A stretch of DNA of 64,000 bases from Oscillatoriales cyanobacterium RM2_1_1 (GCA_012033335.1 JAAURB010000011.1:1-64000), one strand, 5' to 3'. Numbered from the stretch's first letter, positions 9,420 through 18,892 are shown. Translations and numbers: made by a program. Notes: generated by a model not told the origin, from the sequence alone.

Positions 9420-10349
9420 CTAATTCAGGACATTGGCTGGGGAAGTCTCAGACGGCTCCCCGGCATGGTAAGAACTGCGAACCAATGGCCCAGACCGAAC
9501 ATGGAGGAACCCCAGGGTTCTGGCCAGGTTTCCCAGGGTCTCAAACTCCTCTGGTGTCCAGTACTTCTGTACCGGGAGATGGGCTAGAGAAGGCCGCAGA
9601 TATTGGCCGAGGGTGAGGCGATCGCACCCCACAGCCCGTAAATCCTCCAGGGCTGAGAGGATTTCAGTTTGGGTTTCCCCATGACCCAGCATCAAACCCG
9701 ATTTGGTAGGAATGGCCGGGTTCAGGGCTTTGACAATTTGCAAAACCTCCAGGGAGCGGTCATATTTAGCCCCCCGACGGACGGGATTTTGTAAGCGCTT
9801 AACTGTCTCTAGATTGTGGTTATAACAAGCGGGTTGAGCTTGAACTACTGTGGCAATCCGCTGCCGTTGCTGCTCTTTGAGATCGCCCTCTCCCTGTCCT
9901 CCCCAGAAATCGGAGGTGAGAACTTCAATTTGGGTTTGGGGACTAGATTGACGGATTTGAGCCATGGTCAGTGCAAACCAGCCAGCACCGCCATCGGGTA
10001 AATCATCCCGAGCAACAGCAGTCAGAACGACATATTTCAATCCCAGAAGTTGCACCGCCTCCGCCACCTTTTCTGGTTCCGCTGGATCAAGGGGCATGGG
10101 GGCATGGCCTTTATCCACCTGACAGAATCCACAGGCCCGGGTACAGGTGGGCCCCATCAGTAAAAAGGTTGCTGTTTTCTGGCTGTAACATTCGCCCCGA
10201 TTGGGACAGCGCCCCTCTTCACAAATGGTGTGAATCTGGCGTTGCTTAATGATTCGTTGGACTTCTGAAAGTTCACTGGCCTTACCCATTGACTTTTTCA
10301 GCCAACGGGGCAGGGGTTCAATTTTGGGCGATGGTGTGGGAGTTGCCAT
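9420..10349 (-). CDS. lipA: Lipoyl synthase
   Basis: This radical-SAM enzyme inserts two sulfurs into octanoyl-lipoyl domains of 2-oxoacid dehydrogenases and the glycine cleavage H protein. The protein is 309 residues from the ATG at 10349; a TTG at 10373 would add 8. It shows both iron-sulfur sets: auxiliary cluster cysteines C43, C48, C54 (CEEGRC, GEC) and SAM-cluster cysteines C69, C73, C76 (CTRACGFC). The family C-terminal RSSYH motif is present. It stands alone; no lipB is adjacent. Cyanobacteria often have two lipA copies, and the other is not in this window. Confidence 0.95.
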   Translation of the reverse strand: MATPTPSPKIEPLPRWLKKSMGKASELSEVQRIIKQRQIHTICEEGRCPNRGECYSQKTATFLLMGPTCTRACGFCQVDKGHAPMPLDPAEPEKVAEAVQLLGLKYVVLTAVARDDLPDGGAGWFALTMAQIRQSSPQTQIEVLTSDFWGGQGEGDLKEQQRQRIATVVQAQPACYNHNLETVKRLQNPVRRGAKYDRSLEVLQIVKALNPAIPTKSGLMLGHGETQTEILSALEDLRAVGCDRLTLGQYLRPSLAHLPVQKYWTPEEFETLGNLARTLGFLHVRSGPLVRSSYHAGEPSETSPANVLN

Positions 10350-10498
10350 GGATAAATTAGACTTGAGTAACAAGACGCTAGAATTTGGTAAATTCTCCGG
10401 TTTGAGACTAGTCTAAGCTAAAGAACTAGGCTACAGTTTTAGCGATAGGTTAAACTAAACCTTACTCATAGCCGTTCTCACGAATAGAGGAGTTACTT

Positions 10499-11062
10499 GT
10501 GGCAGGTCGAAAAATCTTAGTTATTGATGATAGTAAGGTGATTCGGGTGCGAGTGCGAGAAATGCTCCCACCTGGCAACTTTGAAGTATTAGAAGCCAAA
10601 GATGGCCGAGAAGGATTGGATTTGGTTCGCCGAGAAAAACCCAGTCTGATTATGCTGGATTTTTTGCTGCCCAAACTGAGTGGTTGGGATGTATTTCAAG
10701 AGATTCAGGCTCAGAATGAGTTATGTCAGATTCCCCTGGTGTTGATGTCAGGTCGTAAAGAAGAGGTGACCGAGAAGATCTCTGAACCCTTTGAATACTT
10801 TGAGTTTATTGAGAAGCCCTTCGAGAAGAAACAACTGCTAGACGCGATTAAATCTGCTTTTGTCAAAGCTAAAACTCCACGTCCAATGGTGGCGAAAGCA
10901 GCGGCTCCGACCCCTCCTGCTGCGGCATCCCCCGCCGATGCGGCGAAGCTGAAAGCCCTCGAACAAAAAATGGCACGGCTTCAGGCAGAAGTGGTGGCCC
11001 TGAAGAAACAGATGGCTCAGTTGAAAGCGTTTGTGATCAAGCAGGCCAAAGCAGGTTCATAA
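10499..11062 (+). CDS. Response regulator, CheY-like receiver with C-terminal coiled coil
   Basis: The 187-residue protein starts with GTG, preceded by GAGGAG with good spacing. Residues 1-125 form a receiver domain: acidic pair D10-D11, predicted phospho-acceptor D54 in MLDFLLP, LMSG, and the conserved Lys in EKPF. An Ala/Pro linker follows (APTPPAAASPAD), then a ~45-residue helical coiled coil (KLKALEQKMARLQAEVVALKKQM) instead of a DNA-binding domain. Output is therefore probably by protein interaction or oligomerisation. No histidine kinase is adjacent. A PfkB gene follows 69 nt downstream and may be cotranscribed. Confidence 0.9.
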   Translation: MAGRKILVIDDSKVIRVRVREMLPPGNFEVLEAKDGREGLDLVRREKPSLIMLDFLLPKLSGWDVFQEIQAQNELCQIPLVLMSGRKEEVTEKISEPFEYFEFIEKPFEKKQLLDAIKSAFVKAKTPRPMVAKAAAPTPPAAASPADAAKLKALEQKMARLQAEVVALKKQMAQLKAFVIKQAKAGS

Positions 11063-11131
11063 CAGGCTGGAGTTCATGCTATAAAAACTCAAACAGTGCC
11101 GTCCCCTGCTCAGGGAGATGAACGTGAATCT

Positions 11132-12181
11132 ATGAACTTTGATGGCTCATTTTTGAATCAGTTGCAGCGGAGTAGTGACGCTCTATTTCAGTATTTAGAG
11201 CAGTTTCCCCGGGTGCGAGTGTTGGTGATTGGAGATTTGACCCTGGATGAGTTTCTCATGGGGCAGGCTGAACGGATTTCCCGGGAGGCTCCGGTGTTAA
11301 TTCTGCGCCATGAAGTGACCCGCCAGATTCCTGGGGGCGGGGCCAATGCGGTTTATAATCTGGCCCGGTTAGGGGCCCAGGTGAAGGTTGGAGGATTTCT
11401 GGGCAAGGATGAACAGGGTTCAGCTTTGCAGCAGATTTTTCAGGGGGCGGGAATTGATACCCGGGGCATTCTGATCGACCCCAACCGCCCCACCGTCACC
11501 AAAACCCGGATTTCAGGCCATGCCCGCCAGTCGGTGAATCAGCAAATTGTCAGAATTGATCGCAAGTCCGATGACCCCCCAGAACTGGACTTACAATTGC
11601 AACTGGCTGACTATGTGAAGCAACAACTTGCCACTGTTGATGCGGTGGTCTGTTCTGACTATGGAGATGGGGCATTGATGGCTCCAGTAATTGCCGCCGC
11701 CTTGGAGCATGATCGCACCATCGTCGATACGCAAACCGATTTACATCGTTTTCAGAGCGCCACGTTGTTCACCCCCAATCTTCCAGAAGCGGAGCAAGCA
11801 GTGGGCTATGGCATTACCAATCAGCAGACCTTGCTGCGGGCCGGCCAGGATTTACTCCAGATGACTCAGGCCCGGGCAATGCTAATTACCCGAGGAGAAG
11901 CAGGAATGACCCTGTTTGAACAAACCCCGACTGGACTGACAAGCCAGCATATTCCAGCTTTTAACCGGACGGAGGTGTTTGATGTCACCGGGGCAGGGGA
12001 CACCGTAGTGGCGGCCTTAACCCTGGGGTTATGCTCTGGGGCCTCCCTCTGGGAAGCGGCGGTACTGGGAAATCTGGCGGCGAGCTTGGTGGTGCGGCAG
12101 TTTGGCACAGCTACTACAACCACAGATGCCATGGCGGAAACCCTGCGATCGCTGCTCAATCTAGAAGGGTCTGAATCCTGA
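11132..12181 (+). CDS. PfkB-family carbohydrate kinase, heptose-7-phosphate kinase (RfaE domain I) type
   Basis: The protein is about 349 residues from the ATG at 11132, which I prefer over a GTG at 11096 because homology begins around VRVLVIGDLTLDEFL. It has the ribokinase fold signatures: an N-terminal GGGANAVYNLARLG substrate-site motif and the C-terminal DVTGAGDTV anion hole with catalytic Asp. Overall pattern (GDLTLDEF, TKTRI, QIVRID, SDYGDG) is closest to the kinase domain of HldE/RfaE, which phosphorylates D-glycero-D-manno-heptose 7-phosphate for surface polysaccharide. The adenylyltransferase domain is absent. Substrate assignment is inference; another sugar is possible. Confidence 0.85.
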   Translation: MNFDGSFLNQLQRSSDALFQYLEQFPRVRVLVIGDLTLDEFLMGQAERISREAPVLILRHEVTRQIPGGGANAVYNLARLGAQVKVGGFLGKDEQGSALQQIFQGAGIDTRGILIDPNRPTVTKTRISGHARQSVNQQIVRIDRKSDDPPELDLQLQLADYVKQQLATVDAVVCSDYGDGALMAPVIAAALEHDRTIVDTQTDLHRFQSATLFTPNLPEAEQAVGYGITNQQTLLRAGQDLLQMTQARAMLITRGEAGMTLFEQTPTGLTSQHIPAFNRTEVFDVTGAGDTVVAALTLGLCSGASLWEAAVLGNLAASLVVRQFGTATTTTDAMAETLRSLLNLEGSES

Positions 12182-12563
12182 AGTTACTGAGGGCGGAAGC
12201 TTGGTTCAAGGGACATTTGAAAAGAGGGTGTCTGAAAAGGGTGATTAAATGTTTGTTAAATGTTTAAGTATCTTTGTTTGGGAGAGATGCTCATCCTGGG
12301 AACTTAGGATACCATAGTGGCTAGCTTTGGTATTTGTCTGAGGGGTAAAGTCGCTTGTTTGGCCAGGCTGTGGATCTATATTCTGCTACGAATGCCAACC
12401 CTGCATCATCGAGTTCAGGTGATTCGCTCATGAATACAAACCCAAATTCAGTCAGGATTGCATCCCTCATCTCCTTTGAGAGAACTTAAAAACTCCAGCC
12501 GACAATAGCCTGGAGAGCCCTCCAACATCTCAATATTCTAATGGCAACCGATCTAGAAAAGTT
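12182..12563. other. Intergenic region
   Basis: This 382-base stretch holds no supported gene. It contains a short near-tandem AAATGTTTGTTAAATGTTT near 12247 and is otherwise featureless by eye. Confidence 0.5.
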
Positions 12564-13055
12564 ATGGCAAATTCATCCCTGCGTCCATCTCCATTCAAGT
12601 GGATATCCGGCCTGATTTTAACCCTTTTGCTAGTTCAATTTCTGATGGCATTTCGATTGCTCTGTTTGCCCAGCGCCCTTTCGTTCCTGCCCCAATCGTT
12701 GAACCTGGCCTGTGATCCAGATCTCTATCCGTTTATGTCCTATGCCATGTATTCCTATCCCAAGTATTCCGGACAGAAACTAGCTGAACATCAACTATTT
12801 GGCACTTGGACAGATGGAACAGAAGTGCCAATCACTGAAAAGGAAATTGGCATAGATTTATATAAATTTAAAAAAGCCTATATGAAACCCATCAGAGAAC
12901 AGAACCCAGAGGCAATTGCGTCTCTATTGGCTCTGTATCGACAAAAAAATAATCAGCAACTCACCCAACTGGTGTTGAAGTCCTATCCCGTTACGATCAC
13001 AAAATCAGGGATTCGCCAGCGGCCCATGGAAACGAAAATCATTCCGATTCAATAG
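12564..13055 (+). CDS. Small signal-anchored protein next to the HTTM gene
   Basis: The 163-residue protein has a short basic N-terminus and one strong hydrophobic segment (about residues 13-33, ISGLILTLLLVQFLMAF). A soluble domain follows, rich in aromatic and charged residues (LYPFMSYAMYSYPKY, FGTWTDGTEVP) with three Cys: two in or near the anchor and one in LACDPD. It lies ~200 nt upstream of the HTTM-DCC gene on the same strand, so it is a likely partner, possibly presented outside the membrane. A hairpin repeat sits between the two genes. I recognise no family for it. Confidence 0.75.
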   Translation: MANSSLRPSPFKWISGLILTLLLVQFLMAFRLLCLPSALSFLPQSLNLACDPDLYPFMSYAMYSYPKYSGQKLAEHQLFGTWTDGTEVPITEKEIGIDLYKFKKAYMKPIREQNPEAIASLLALYRQKNNQQLTQLVLKSYPVTITKSGIRQRPMETKIIPIQ

Positions 13056-13065
13056 TATTCTCTAT

Positions 13066-13160
13066 AGAGATTTTTAATCCCGTGAGATAGGGATTTGGGA
13101 GTTGGTGACGCGGTATCACCAACTGCTGGAATACGGCAGCGTGAGAAACGCTGTATCAAG
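13066..13160. repeat. Hairpin repeat, GTGAG family copy 1
   Basis: A perfect stem AGTTGGTGA / TCACCAACT with a 7-nt loop is followed by a smaller stem CAGCGT / ACGCTG. Flanks TTTAATCCCGTGAG and GGAATA, and the GCAGCGTGAGAAA block, recur at 42475-42545 and 48085-48145 with a different stem sequence. Confidence 0.6.
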
Positions 13161-13253
13161 TAGCTCTCATCCAGTATTCCTGATCAAAAAAGCCAAGCGA
13201 GTCAACCTAAAACGATTTAGATGATCACTAGAAAATAATCAGGAGAGAAATTC

Positions 13254-14615
13254 ATGCAATTACAACAAGGGACAGAAAACCCCTGGATTCAACGTTGGCA
13301 AGCCTACTGGTTTACTCCGGCTCCCCTGTTTGATCTGGCAATTTGTCGAATTATGATTGTCTTGTTTCAGGTAACTTACTGCTTTCGTCAGGATCCTCTC
13401 ACGGGGATGCTGGATTTATCGGCCACTGCAGCAGAGTTGTATGATCCTCTACTGCCAGTGCGGGCGTTGACTTTTTTTCTGGGCTTCGAGGTTCCTCCTC
13501 CTAATGGATTTTTGAGTCTGGTCTTCTGGGTAACTTTGATCGCTGGATTTTTTGCTTTGATTGGGCTGCAAACTCGTTTAAGCCTGATCATTTTTGCTGT
13601 TGGCAATCTTTTTATCCAGTCCTTTATCTATTCTTTTGATGAACATCACCATTCCCAGGGCTTGATTCTCATTACTTTTTTTCTATTGGCCCTCAGTCCC
13701 TCTAGCCGGGTGTTGTCTGTCGATAATTTGATGCAACGGCTACGGCAAAATATTCAGCGGAGAAAATTTACAGCCTTTAGCCTGGTTGACGAACAAAGTG
13801 AATTTGCTCGCTGGCCCCTGCTGATGGTGCAATGGCTACTGTCATTGTCCTACCTGAGCGCAGCAGTCAGTAAATTGGCGGCGGGGGGACTGAACTGGGT
13901 AAATGGGTATACCTTGCAGTTTTATCTTCTAGCGGATGGATTCCTCTGGGATCGCCCCTTGGGGATTTTCCTAGCTCAGAACCATTTTCTCTGCGTTATT
14001 TTCTCCTGGATGGCCCTTATTTTTGAAGCAACCTTTTTTCTGGTTCTCATTTTTCCATCGTTAATCTGGATTTATCTTCCGGCAGGAGCATCCTTTCACA
14101 TCGGCATTTATCTGGCGCAATGGGCCCCATTTTTTCAGTTTGTCACACTTTATTGCGTGTTTTTGCCCTGGGCTGGGTTGACTAAAATCCTCTCCCGGCG
14201 TTTGTGGCGCATCCAAACCGCCCAAAAGCCTGAGGTTCTATTTGACGGTGAATGTCCATTGTGTATTCGTTCTATGACGGTGATCTGTTATCTGGATTGG
14301 TTTGAGTGGATCACTTACAGTGAATTGCAATCCCGTTGGCAAGATTTAGCCAAGACCCATCCTGAGATTTCTCTGGAGGCTTGCTTAGAAGAGATGCATC
14401 TGATTCTGCCCAATAATGCAGTACGACGAGGGTTTTTTGCCTTTCGCGAAATGACCCGCTATTTGCCTTTACTGTGGATCCTATGGCCGATCCTACACAT
14501 CCCTGGCGTGCCCTATCTGGGCGATCGCATTTACAGCTATGTAGCGGCTCATCGGCCTCGATTTTTGCAAAGTTGCAGTTCCGGTGGTTGTGCGATTGAT
14601 CCAGATCAGGACTGA
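13254..14615 (+). CDS. HTTM (vitamin-K carboxylase-like) membrane protein fused to DCC thiol-oxidoreductase domain
   Basis: The 453-residue protein has a strong Shine-Dalgarno (AGGAGAG) before the ATG. Residues 1 to ~310 form a multi-pass membrane domain of HTTM type, the bacterial relative of gamma-glutamyl carboxylase, with a conserved-looking DEHHHSQG loop and LSAAVSKLAAGGLNW. From ~325 to the end is a DUF393/DCC domain with the signature D331-G-E-C334-P-L-C337, a thioredoxin-like CxxC. The C-terminus adds another Cys pair (SCSSGGC). The arrangement suggests redox chemistry at the membrane, perhaps quinone or disulfide linked. It is convergent with corA, 5 nt apart. The actual substrate is unknown. 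Confidence 0.88.
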   Translation: MQLQQGTENPWIQRWQAYWFTPAPLFDLAICRIMIVLFQVTYCFRQDPLTGMLDLSATAAELYDPLLPVRALTFFLGFEVPPPNGFLSLVFWVTLIAGFFALIGLQTRLSLIIFAVGNLFIQSFIYSFDEHHHSQGLILITFFLLALSPSSRVLSVDNLMQRLRQNIQRRKFTAFSLVDEQSEFARWPLLMVQWLLSLSYLSAAVSKLAAGGLNWVNGYTLQFYLLADGFLWDRPLGIFLAQNHFLCVIFSWMALIFEATFFLVLIFPSLIWIYLPAGASFHIGIYLAQWAPFFQFVTLYCVFLPWAGLTKILSRRLWRIQTAQKPEVLFDGECPLCIRSMTVICYLDWFEWITYSELQSRWQDLAKTHPEISLEACLEEMHLILPNNAVRRGFFAFREMTRYLPLLWILWPILHIPGVPYLGDRIYSYVAAHRPRFLQSCSSGGCAIDPDQD

Positions 14616-14620
14616 TTCCT

Positions 14621-15619
14621 TCAAAGCTTGAGCTTTTTAGTGTAGATAAAACCTCCCAGGGCAATCACTGCCATCACACAGAGCAAAGCTGGATATGCCC
14701 AGGGAATTTCTAATTCAGGCATATTTTCAAAGTTCATGCCGTACAACCCCGCCAGAAAAGAGAGGGGCAAGAAAATAGACGAAACTACCGTTAATTGATT
14801 GATCACCCGGTTGGTGTTGCGACTGAGATTATCCCGCTGAATTTCTATCAGTTCATACATCCAGTCCCGCAATGACTGGTATTCCTGCCAGAGTTCATCC
14901 ACCTCGTGGATCAACTTTTGTTGAAATAACTGCGCCACGGGTTGGCTGATCCAGGGAATATCTTCTCGATTGAGCAACGCCACAAGATTTCGAATGGCTT
15001 GAAAATTTCGTCGTCCCAACCGGGTCGATTGTTTGAGGGAGGCAATCATCCGATAGGTGGATTCCCCCCCTGTATTTTCCAGCACTTGATCTTCTAAATC
15101 ATCCAATTCCCGTCCTAGACGATCAAAGATGGATTCATAGCGGCTGAGAATTTCATCGTGAATCAGATATAGAAGATAATCAATCTGATGATTTTGAATG
15201 GACAAGGTGCCTTTTTGAATTTTGTGAATCACATGCTCAAAAACCGGAAACTCATCGGACTCAAAGGTTAGCAAAAAATTCTGACCTAGAGCGTAGCTGC
15301 CCCTGACTCGGTCAAATTGGTAGGACTTGACTTGAGGCGAAATCACTTCATAGTTGCCAAAGAAACAATCTTCTGTTTCCTCATCATCAATGCCACTCGG
15401 CAATCCACTGCGAATCATGGACACCCGTCCAGACTGAAGTTGAAAAAATTGCACCAGGCGAGCAATTTCATTTACATTCCGAATTCGAACACAACGCAGC
15501 CAGTTCTGGCAGGTGGGATCAATCTGTTGCAAGGTCTCTTCCACTTCCCAAATGGTTTGAATGTTCAGTTGGGTGGGTGAAAAGCTGATCAAAGTCACAT
15601 AAGAAGCTGGTCTTGACAT
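14621..15619 (-). CDS. corA: CorA-family magnesium/cobalt transporter
   Basis: This 332-residue CorA-type divalent cation channel has a large cytoplasmic alpha/beta N-terminal domain, a long helical stalk (ELDDLEDQVLENT to VDELWQEYQSLRDWM) and two C-terminal membrane helices. The family signature Y-G-M-N is at about residues 293-296 (GMN 294-296), after the first helix (LPLSFLAGLYGMN). A basic tail KKLKL follows the last helix. Length and layout are normal for CorA. It is convergent with the HTTM-DCC gene; no operon partner is visible. Confidence 0.95.
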   Translation of the reverse strand: MSRPASYVTLISFSPTQLNIQTIWEVEETLQQIDPTCQNWLRCVRIRNVNEIARLVQFFQLQSGRVSMIRSGLPSGIDDEETEDCFFGNYEVISPQVKSYQFDRVRGSYALGQNFLLTFESDEFPVFEHVIHKIQKGTLSIQNHQIDYLLYLIHDEILSRYESIFDRLGRELDDLEDQVLENTGGESTYRMIASLKQSTRLGRRNFQAIRNLVALLNREDIPWISQPVAQLFQQKLIHEVDELWQEYQSLRDWMYELIEIQRDNLSRNTNRVINQLTVVSSIFLPLSFLAGLYGMNFENMPELEIPWAYPALLCVMAVIALGGFIYTKKLKL

Positions 15620-15865
15620 GGAGTTTGTCCGAATTTGATCCGTATAGAGGCTTCTCAGGATTCAGAATGCTGTTGGATATTGTAGAGGAATTCATTGTTC
15701 TTCGACCTATCCGGGTAAATTATCCCCCCTCAGCAATCAGGTTGAACACTTGGCTTCAAGCGCCAATCCTTAACCTCCGCTATCCAATCTAAAAAATTTT
15801 AGTGATTGTAACCACAGTGTCCTTCTATACTGCTATCCTCTTAGCTAAAATCTCACTTTGGGAAT

Positions 15866-16510
15866 ATGGTTAAAACACTAATTCTGGCGATATTTTCAGC
15901 CCTCTTTGGTGGTCTCTTCTGCTTTGGAGGCTATCGCTTGTTGACAGTGATGCTGCCAATTTGGGTCTTTTTTAGCGGACTATGGTTGGGAGCAAAGGGT
16001 TTTTCTCTGCTGTTGGGGGAAGGGTTTCTCGCGACAACAACAGGATTAACGGTTGGGGTTGGCTTAGGGGTTTTCCTGGCCATTTTTTCCTGGCAATTCT
16101 ATGAAATTGGGATTGCTTTACTGGGGGGAATTAGTGGGGCCTGGCTGGCTTCTGGCTTGATGCAGGCTGGGGGGATTGAGTCAGGGCCATTGATCGCCCT
16201 AGGGGCTGGAATCGTCGGTATGATTGCCGGGGTGCTGACCTTTGTTCGTCATTGGCAGCAATACTGGGTGATTGTCCTGACCGCTATCAGTGGCGCAAAT
16301 GCTATCCTGGCAGCGATTTTATTGCTGATGAATCGAATTTCCCTAGAGGGATTGCAGGGGGCTGGAAACGCCATTCATCCCATCCTACAGGATTCCTGGC
16401 TATGGTTACTGATATGGTTGGCGGTGGCGATCGCCGGAACTGTAGTTCAATGGCGAAGCTATCGACAGTTTGCCTTTGTGAAGGAAGAATTTGTCAAATA
16501 CTGGAGCTAA
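15866..16510 (+). CDS. DUF4203-like multi-pass membrane protein
   Basis: The 214-residue, almost wholly hydrophobic protein has about seven predicted membrane helices, rich in Gly (FSALFGGLFCFGGYRLL, GLTVGVGLGVFLAIF). Such Gly-rich repeated helices are typical of the DUF4203/TMEM198-like family, whose function is unknown. A charged segment at the C-terminus (RSYRQFAFVKEEFVKYW) is probably cytoplasmic. The next gene begins 18 nt after its stop with its own AGGAG, so the two probably form an operon with the membrane Zn peptidase. Confidence 0.85.
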   Translation: MVKTLILAIFSALFGGLFCFGGYRLLTVMLPIWVFFSGLWLGAKGFSLLLGEGFLATTTGLTVGVGLGVFLAIFSWQFYEIGIALLGGISGAWLASGLMQAGGIESGPLIALGAGIVGMIAGVLTFVRHWQQYWVIVLTAISGANAILAAILLLMNRISLEGLQGAGNAIHPILQDSWLWLLIWLAVAIAGTVVQWRSYRQFAFVKEEFVKYWS

Positions 16511-16528
16511 TACAGGAGCTAAACACCG

Positions 16529-17227
16529 ATGTTTTATTTTGATCCGACTTACTTTTTATTTGTGGCCCTGCCGACCCTAGTTTTATCGGGTCTGGTACAG
16601 ATGTATTTGAAAAGCTCCTTTGCCAAATGGAGCCGTGTCCCCAATTCAGAACGGATGACCGGAATGCAGGTTGGGGAAACATTGTTCAATAAGACCTCCC
16701 TGCGACCAATCCCTCTGGAACAAACTCAAGGTTCCTTGACGGATCATTATGATCCCCATGCCAATGTGGTGCGGCTTTCTACCCCGGTAGCGGGACAGAC
16801 CTCCATTGCCGCAATGGCGGTGACGGCCCATGAGTTGGGCCATGTGCAGCAATACCAAACCGGATCACCTCTGATTGGAATGCGGAGTTTGTTGTTGCCC
16901 GCCATTCAATTCTCACCAACGATTTCCTACATTGCTTTTACTCTGGGAATTTTGTTCAACCTCACCGGATTAATGTGGGTCGGGGTGGTTTTCTTCGGGT
17001 TTATGGTGGTATTTTCATTGCTGACATTGCCGGTGGAACTGGATGCGAGCCGCCGAGGTCTGGCGTTACTCAAGGAAGCGGGACTCCTGGATACTCAAGA
17101 AGAGGTCAGAGGAGCCCGTCAAGTTCTGAGCGCAGCGGCGTTGACCTATCTAGCGGCGGCCATTACGTCGGTGATGCAGTTGCTTTATTACATCAACTTG
17201 ATCCAACGAAACAGACGGTATAACTAA
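16529..17227 (+). CDS. Membrane zinc metallopeptidase (DUF2265/YugP type)
   Basis: The 232-residue membrane protein has one helix at the N-terminus (YFLFVALPTLVLSGLVQMYL), a cytoplasmic catalytic segment with zinc motif H101-E-L-G-H105, then two to three further helices and a C-terminal helix. The third ligand is probably an acidic residue in VELDASRRG (around 170), as usual for the Zn_peptidase_2 family. It is likely a membrane proteostasis protease; substrates are unknown. A good AGGAG precedes the ATG, and it follows the DUF4203 gene directly, so it is the second gene of a probable operon. Confidence 0.9.
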   Translation: MFYFDPTYFLFVALPTLVLSGLVQMYLKSSFAKWSRVPNSERMTGMQVGETLFNKTSLRPIPLEQTQGSLTDHYDPHANVVRLSTPVAGQTSIAAMAVTAHELGHVQQYQTGSPLIGMRSLLLPAIQFSPTISYIAFTLGILFNLTGLMWVGVVFFGFMVVFSLLTLPVELDASRRGLALLKEAGLLDTQEEVRGARQVLSAAALTYLAAAITSVMQLLYYINLIQRNRRYN

Positions 17228-17383
17228 GCACCTGTTTCAGGATTTTTAATCAGTCTTCTGCGGATAAACTATGGGGCGCAATTCCAGCTATTATCCGGTT
17301 GGATTGTCCTGGGTTTCAAGAACTTGAGTTCAAGGATTGGAATGAAGTTTGGTCAGTTTCGAGGATGCCAGTTCTGAGTTTCC

Positions 17384-17438
17384 AATTCTAAAGTTCAAAT
17401 TCTAAAGTTCAAGTCCTGAAATCTAAGTCCTGAAATCT
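17384..17438. repeat. Two adjacent 14-bp tandem duplications
   Basis: AATTCTAAAGTTCA is repeated perfectly at 17384-17397 and 17398-17411. AAGTCCTGAAATCT is then repeated at 17411-17424 and 17425-17438. Two unrelated 14-mers duplicated side by side suggest a period-based mechanism rather than a mobile element. Confidence 0.8.
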
Positions 17439-17457
17439 AAGTTGTAGAGTGGAAGTT

Positions 17458-17756
17458 GTGAAGAATACCATGCTGAATGCAACCTGGCCCAAAGTGGCCC
17501 CGCTGATCCCAGTAGCTCAACGGTGCGCTAGTGTCAGACTGAAGTGTCAGGAGACATCAAGCAAGCCTATGGCAGAGTAGAAAAAGTGATTTATTCCACA
17601 GATACCACTACGGAATATTTTATTTCTAATGCCGAACAGGGGGTTAAAGGTCAAGGTCAATTTCTCCAGTCCGGTGGCTGGAAAGATTTTAGCTATGACT
17701 GCACCGTGAATATCCGCAACGGTACAGTTGCTCAATCCGAATACAAACTCAGTTAA
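17458..17756 (+). pseudogene. Short hypothetical gene with a probable single-base frameshift
   Basis: A frame from about 17458 (GTG; ATG at 17470) reads MLNATWPKVAPLIPVAQRCAS. It appears to continue in another frame from ~17544 (SGDIKQAYGRVEKVIY... to SEYKLS). One missing base near GAAGTG at 17541-17546, giving LKVSGDIKQ, would join them into a ~100-residue protein. No signal peptide or membrane helix is visible. The C-terminal half has a plausible beta-rich pattern (GWKDFSYDCTVNIRNG). A strong terminator 28 nt after the stop supports an expressed gene. I do not know the family. It may be a short intact ORF from 17544 instead. Confidence 0.5.
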
Positions 17757-17783
17757 GCGCTTTGAATTGCGGCATACCTTTAG

Positions 17784-17816
17784 GGTGCGTTAGCCAACGG
17801 TAACGCACCTTTTTTT
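17784..17816 (+). terminator. Strong intrinsic terminator
   Basis: A perfect 9-bp stem GGTGCGTTA / TAACGCACC with an 8-nt loop is followed directly by seven T on the plus strand. It lies 28 nt after the short gene ending at 17756. Confidence 0.9.
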
Positions 17817-18343
17817 ATGGATGCAGGGTTGAAGTTCTGAAAATCCTCTGAGGGGATATTTGAACAGGATATCGGTTCTGATGTAGGTATTGGCAATGGA
17901 TAACCCACCTTTTGTACCCCAAAAATATCCGGGTTTCAGGCGGCATTACCCAACGACTCGACTACAAATTCGATCTTCTAAACACCCTTTAAGCCCTTGA
18001 AAAACTAAAAAATTTCGAGATCGGGAATATCTTTAAATCCGAAAAAATATCGGGATACAACCTTGAGTCTGCTTGAGAATAGCCGTCTCGGCTGTTTTCG
18101 TCTAACTGCCCTGAACTTCAAGGATAGCAATGCCCATGTAGTAATCCTAAATCAGTCATACAAAAGGTCAGAGAGGGATTTGAGGACTTCATCCCCTTCA
18201 CTCCATTTCACAAATATGTGCGATCGCTAGATCAAGCTAATATCAGGTAGTTGATTGCTGATCATTGATCCGGAAATTAAGCTGGTAATCAGGGATTATA
18301 TTGAATGTGAAGTTGAATTTTGATTGATTTTCGTGGGACTTAG
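17817..18343. other. Intergenic region, no gene seen
   Basis: This 527-base stretch has no ORF I can support. Its only notable content is the AGCCG-TCT-CGGCT hairpin at 18081-18098, related to one near 53960. Confidence 0.5.
18081..18098. repeat. AGCCGTCTCGGCT hairpin motif, copy 1
   Basis: A 5-bp stem with a TCT loop is followed by GTTTT. The same 17-nt AGCCGTCTCGGCTGTTT is the heart of a longer hairpin at 53953-53981. Confidence 0.6.
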
Positions 18344-18892
18344 ATGAACGTTTTAAAGACCAACGGCAAGACTTTGATTGCTTTACTATTCTCTATGGTC
18401 TGGTGGAGTTCTACCCAGCCTGTTTTAGCTCAATTCCCCAGTACGATTGATCCGAAATGTAGAACCGCCTTTCGAATTGTTGCCACCCAAGAAGGGGAAC
18501 TGAATTTGCGAGATCAGCCCGACTATCCTAGTTTGAGCAGTGCTGTGATCAAGCGGATTCCCAATGGCACAGAGGTGGTGTTTAATATCAGCGATCGCAC
18601 TGGAGATTGGGCAGAGGTGAAGATCCCCGGAGGGCAAACGGGATGGGTGGCAGCGCGATATTTGAAGTACAGCCATCACGGAGCCACCGATTTCAATGGT
18701 CGGATGCGAATTAGAACCCTCGATGGCGGAGCCGTCAATCTCAGGGATCTGGACAATTCTCAAGCGGTAATTGGCACCCTTCCCAACAATGCCACGGTTG
18801 AGTTTCAACAACTGAGCGGCTACTATTCGATTGTTGCGACTCCGGATGGAAAGGTTGGCCAGGTTGATAACCGTTTCCTAGTCTGCAACTGA
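18344..18892 (+). CDS. Secreted SH3-domain protein
   Basis: The 182-residue protein has a cleavable signal peptide (positive N-terminus, hydrophobic LIALLFSMVWW, probable cleavage after VLAQ at ~30). Two bacterial SH3-like domains follow: the first around 45-110 (GELNLRDQPDYPS, GWVAARYLKY), the second around 118-180 (GAVNLRDLDNSQAV, GQVDNRFLVC). NLR-centred SH3b domains usually bind cell wall or protein ligands; a periplasmic wall-associated role is inferred. Two Cys (KC and VC) could form a disulfide joining the termini. The gene overlaps tail-to-tail by 15 nt with the fusion gene on the other strand. Confidence 0.88.
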   Translation: MNVLKTNGKTLIALLFSMVWWSSTQPVLAQFPSTIDPKCRTAFRIVATQEGELNLRDQPDYPSLSSAVIKRIPNGTEVVFNISDRTGDWAEVKIPGGQTGWVAARYLKYSHHGATDFNGRMRIRTLDGGAVNLRDLDNSQAVIGTLPNNATVEFQQLSGYYSIVATPDGKVGQVDNRFLVCN

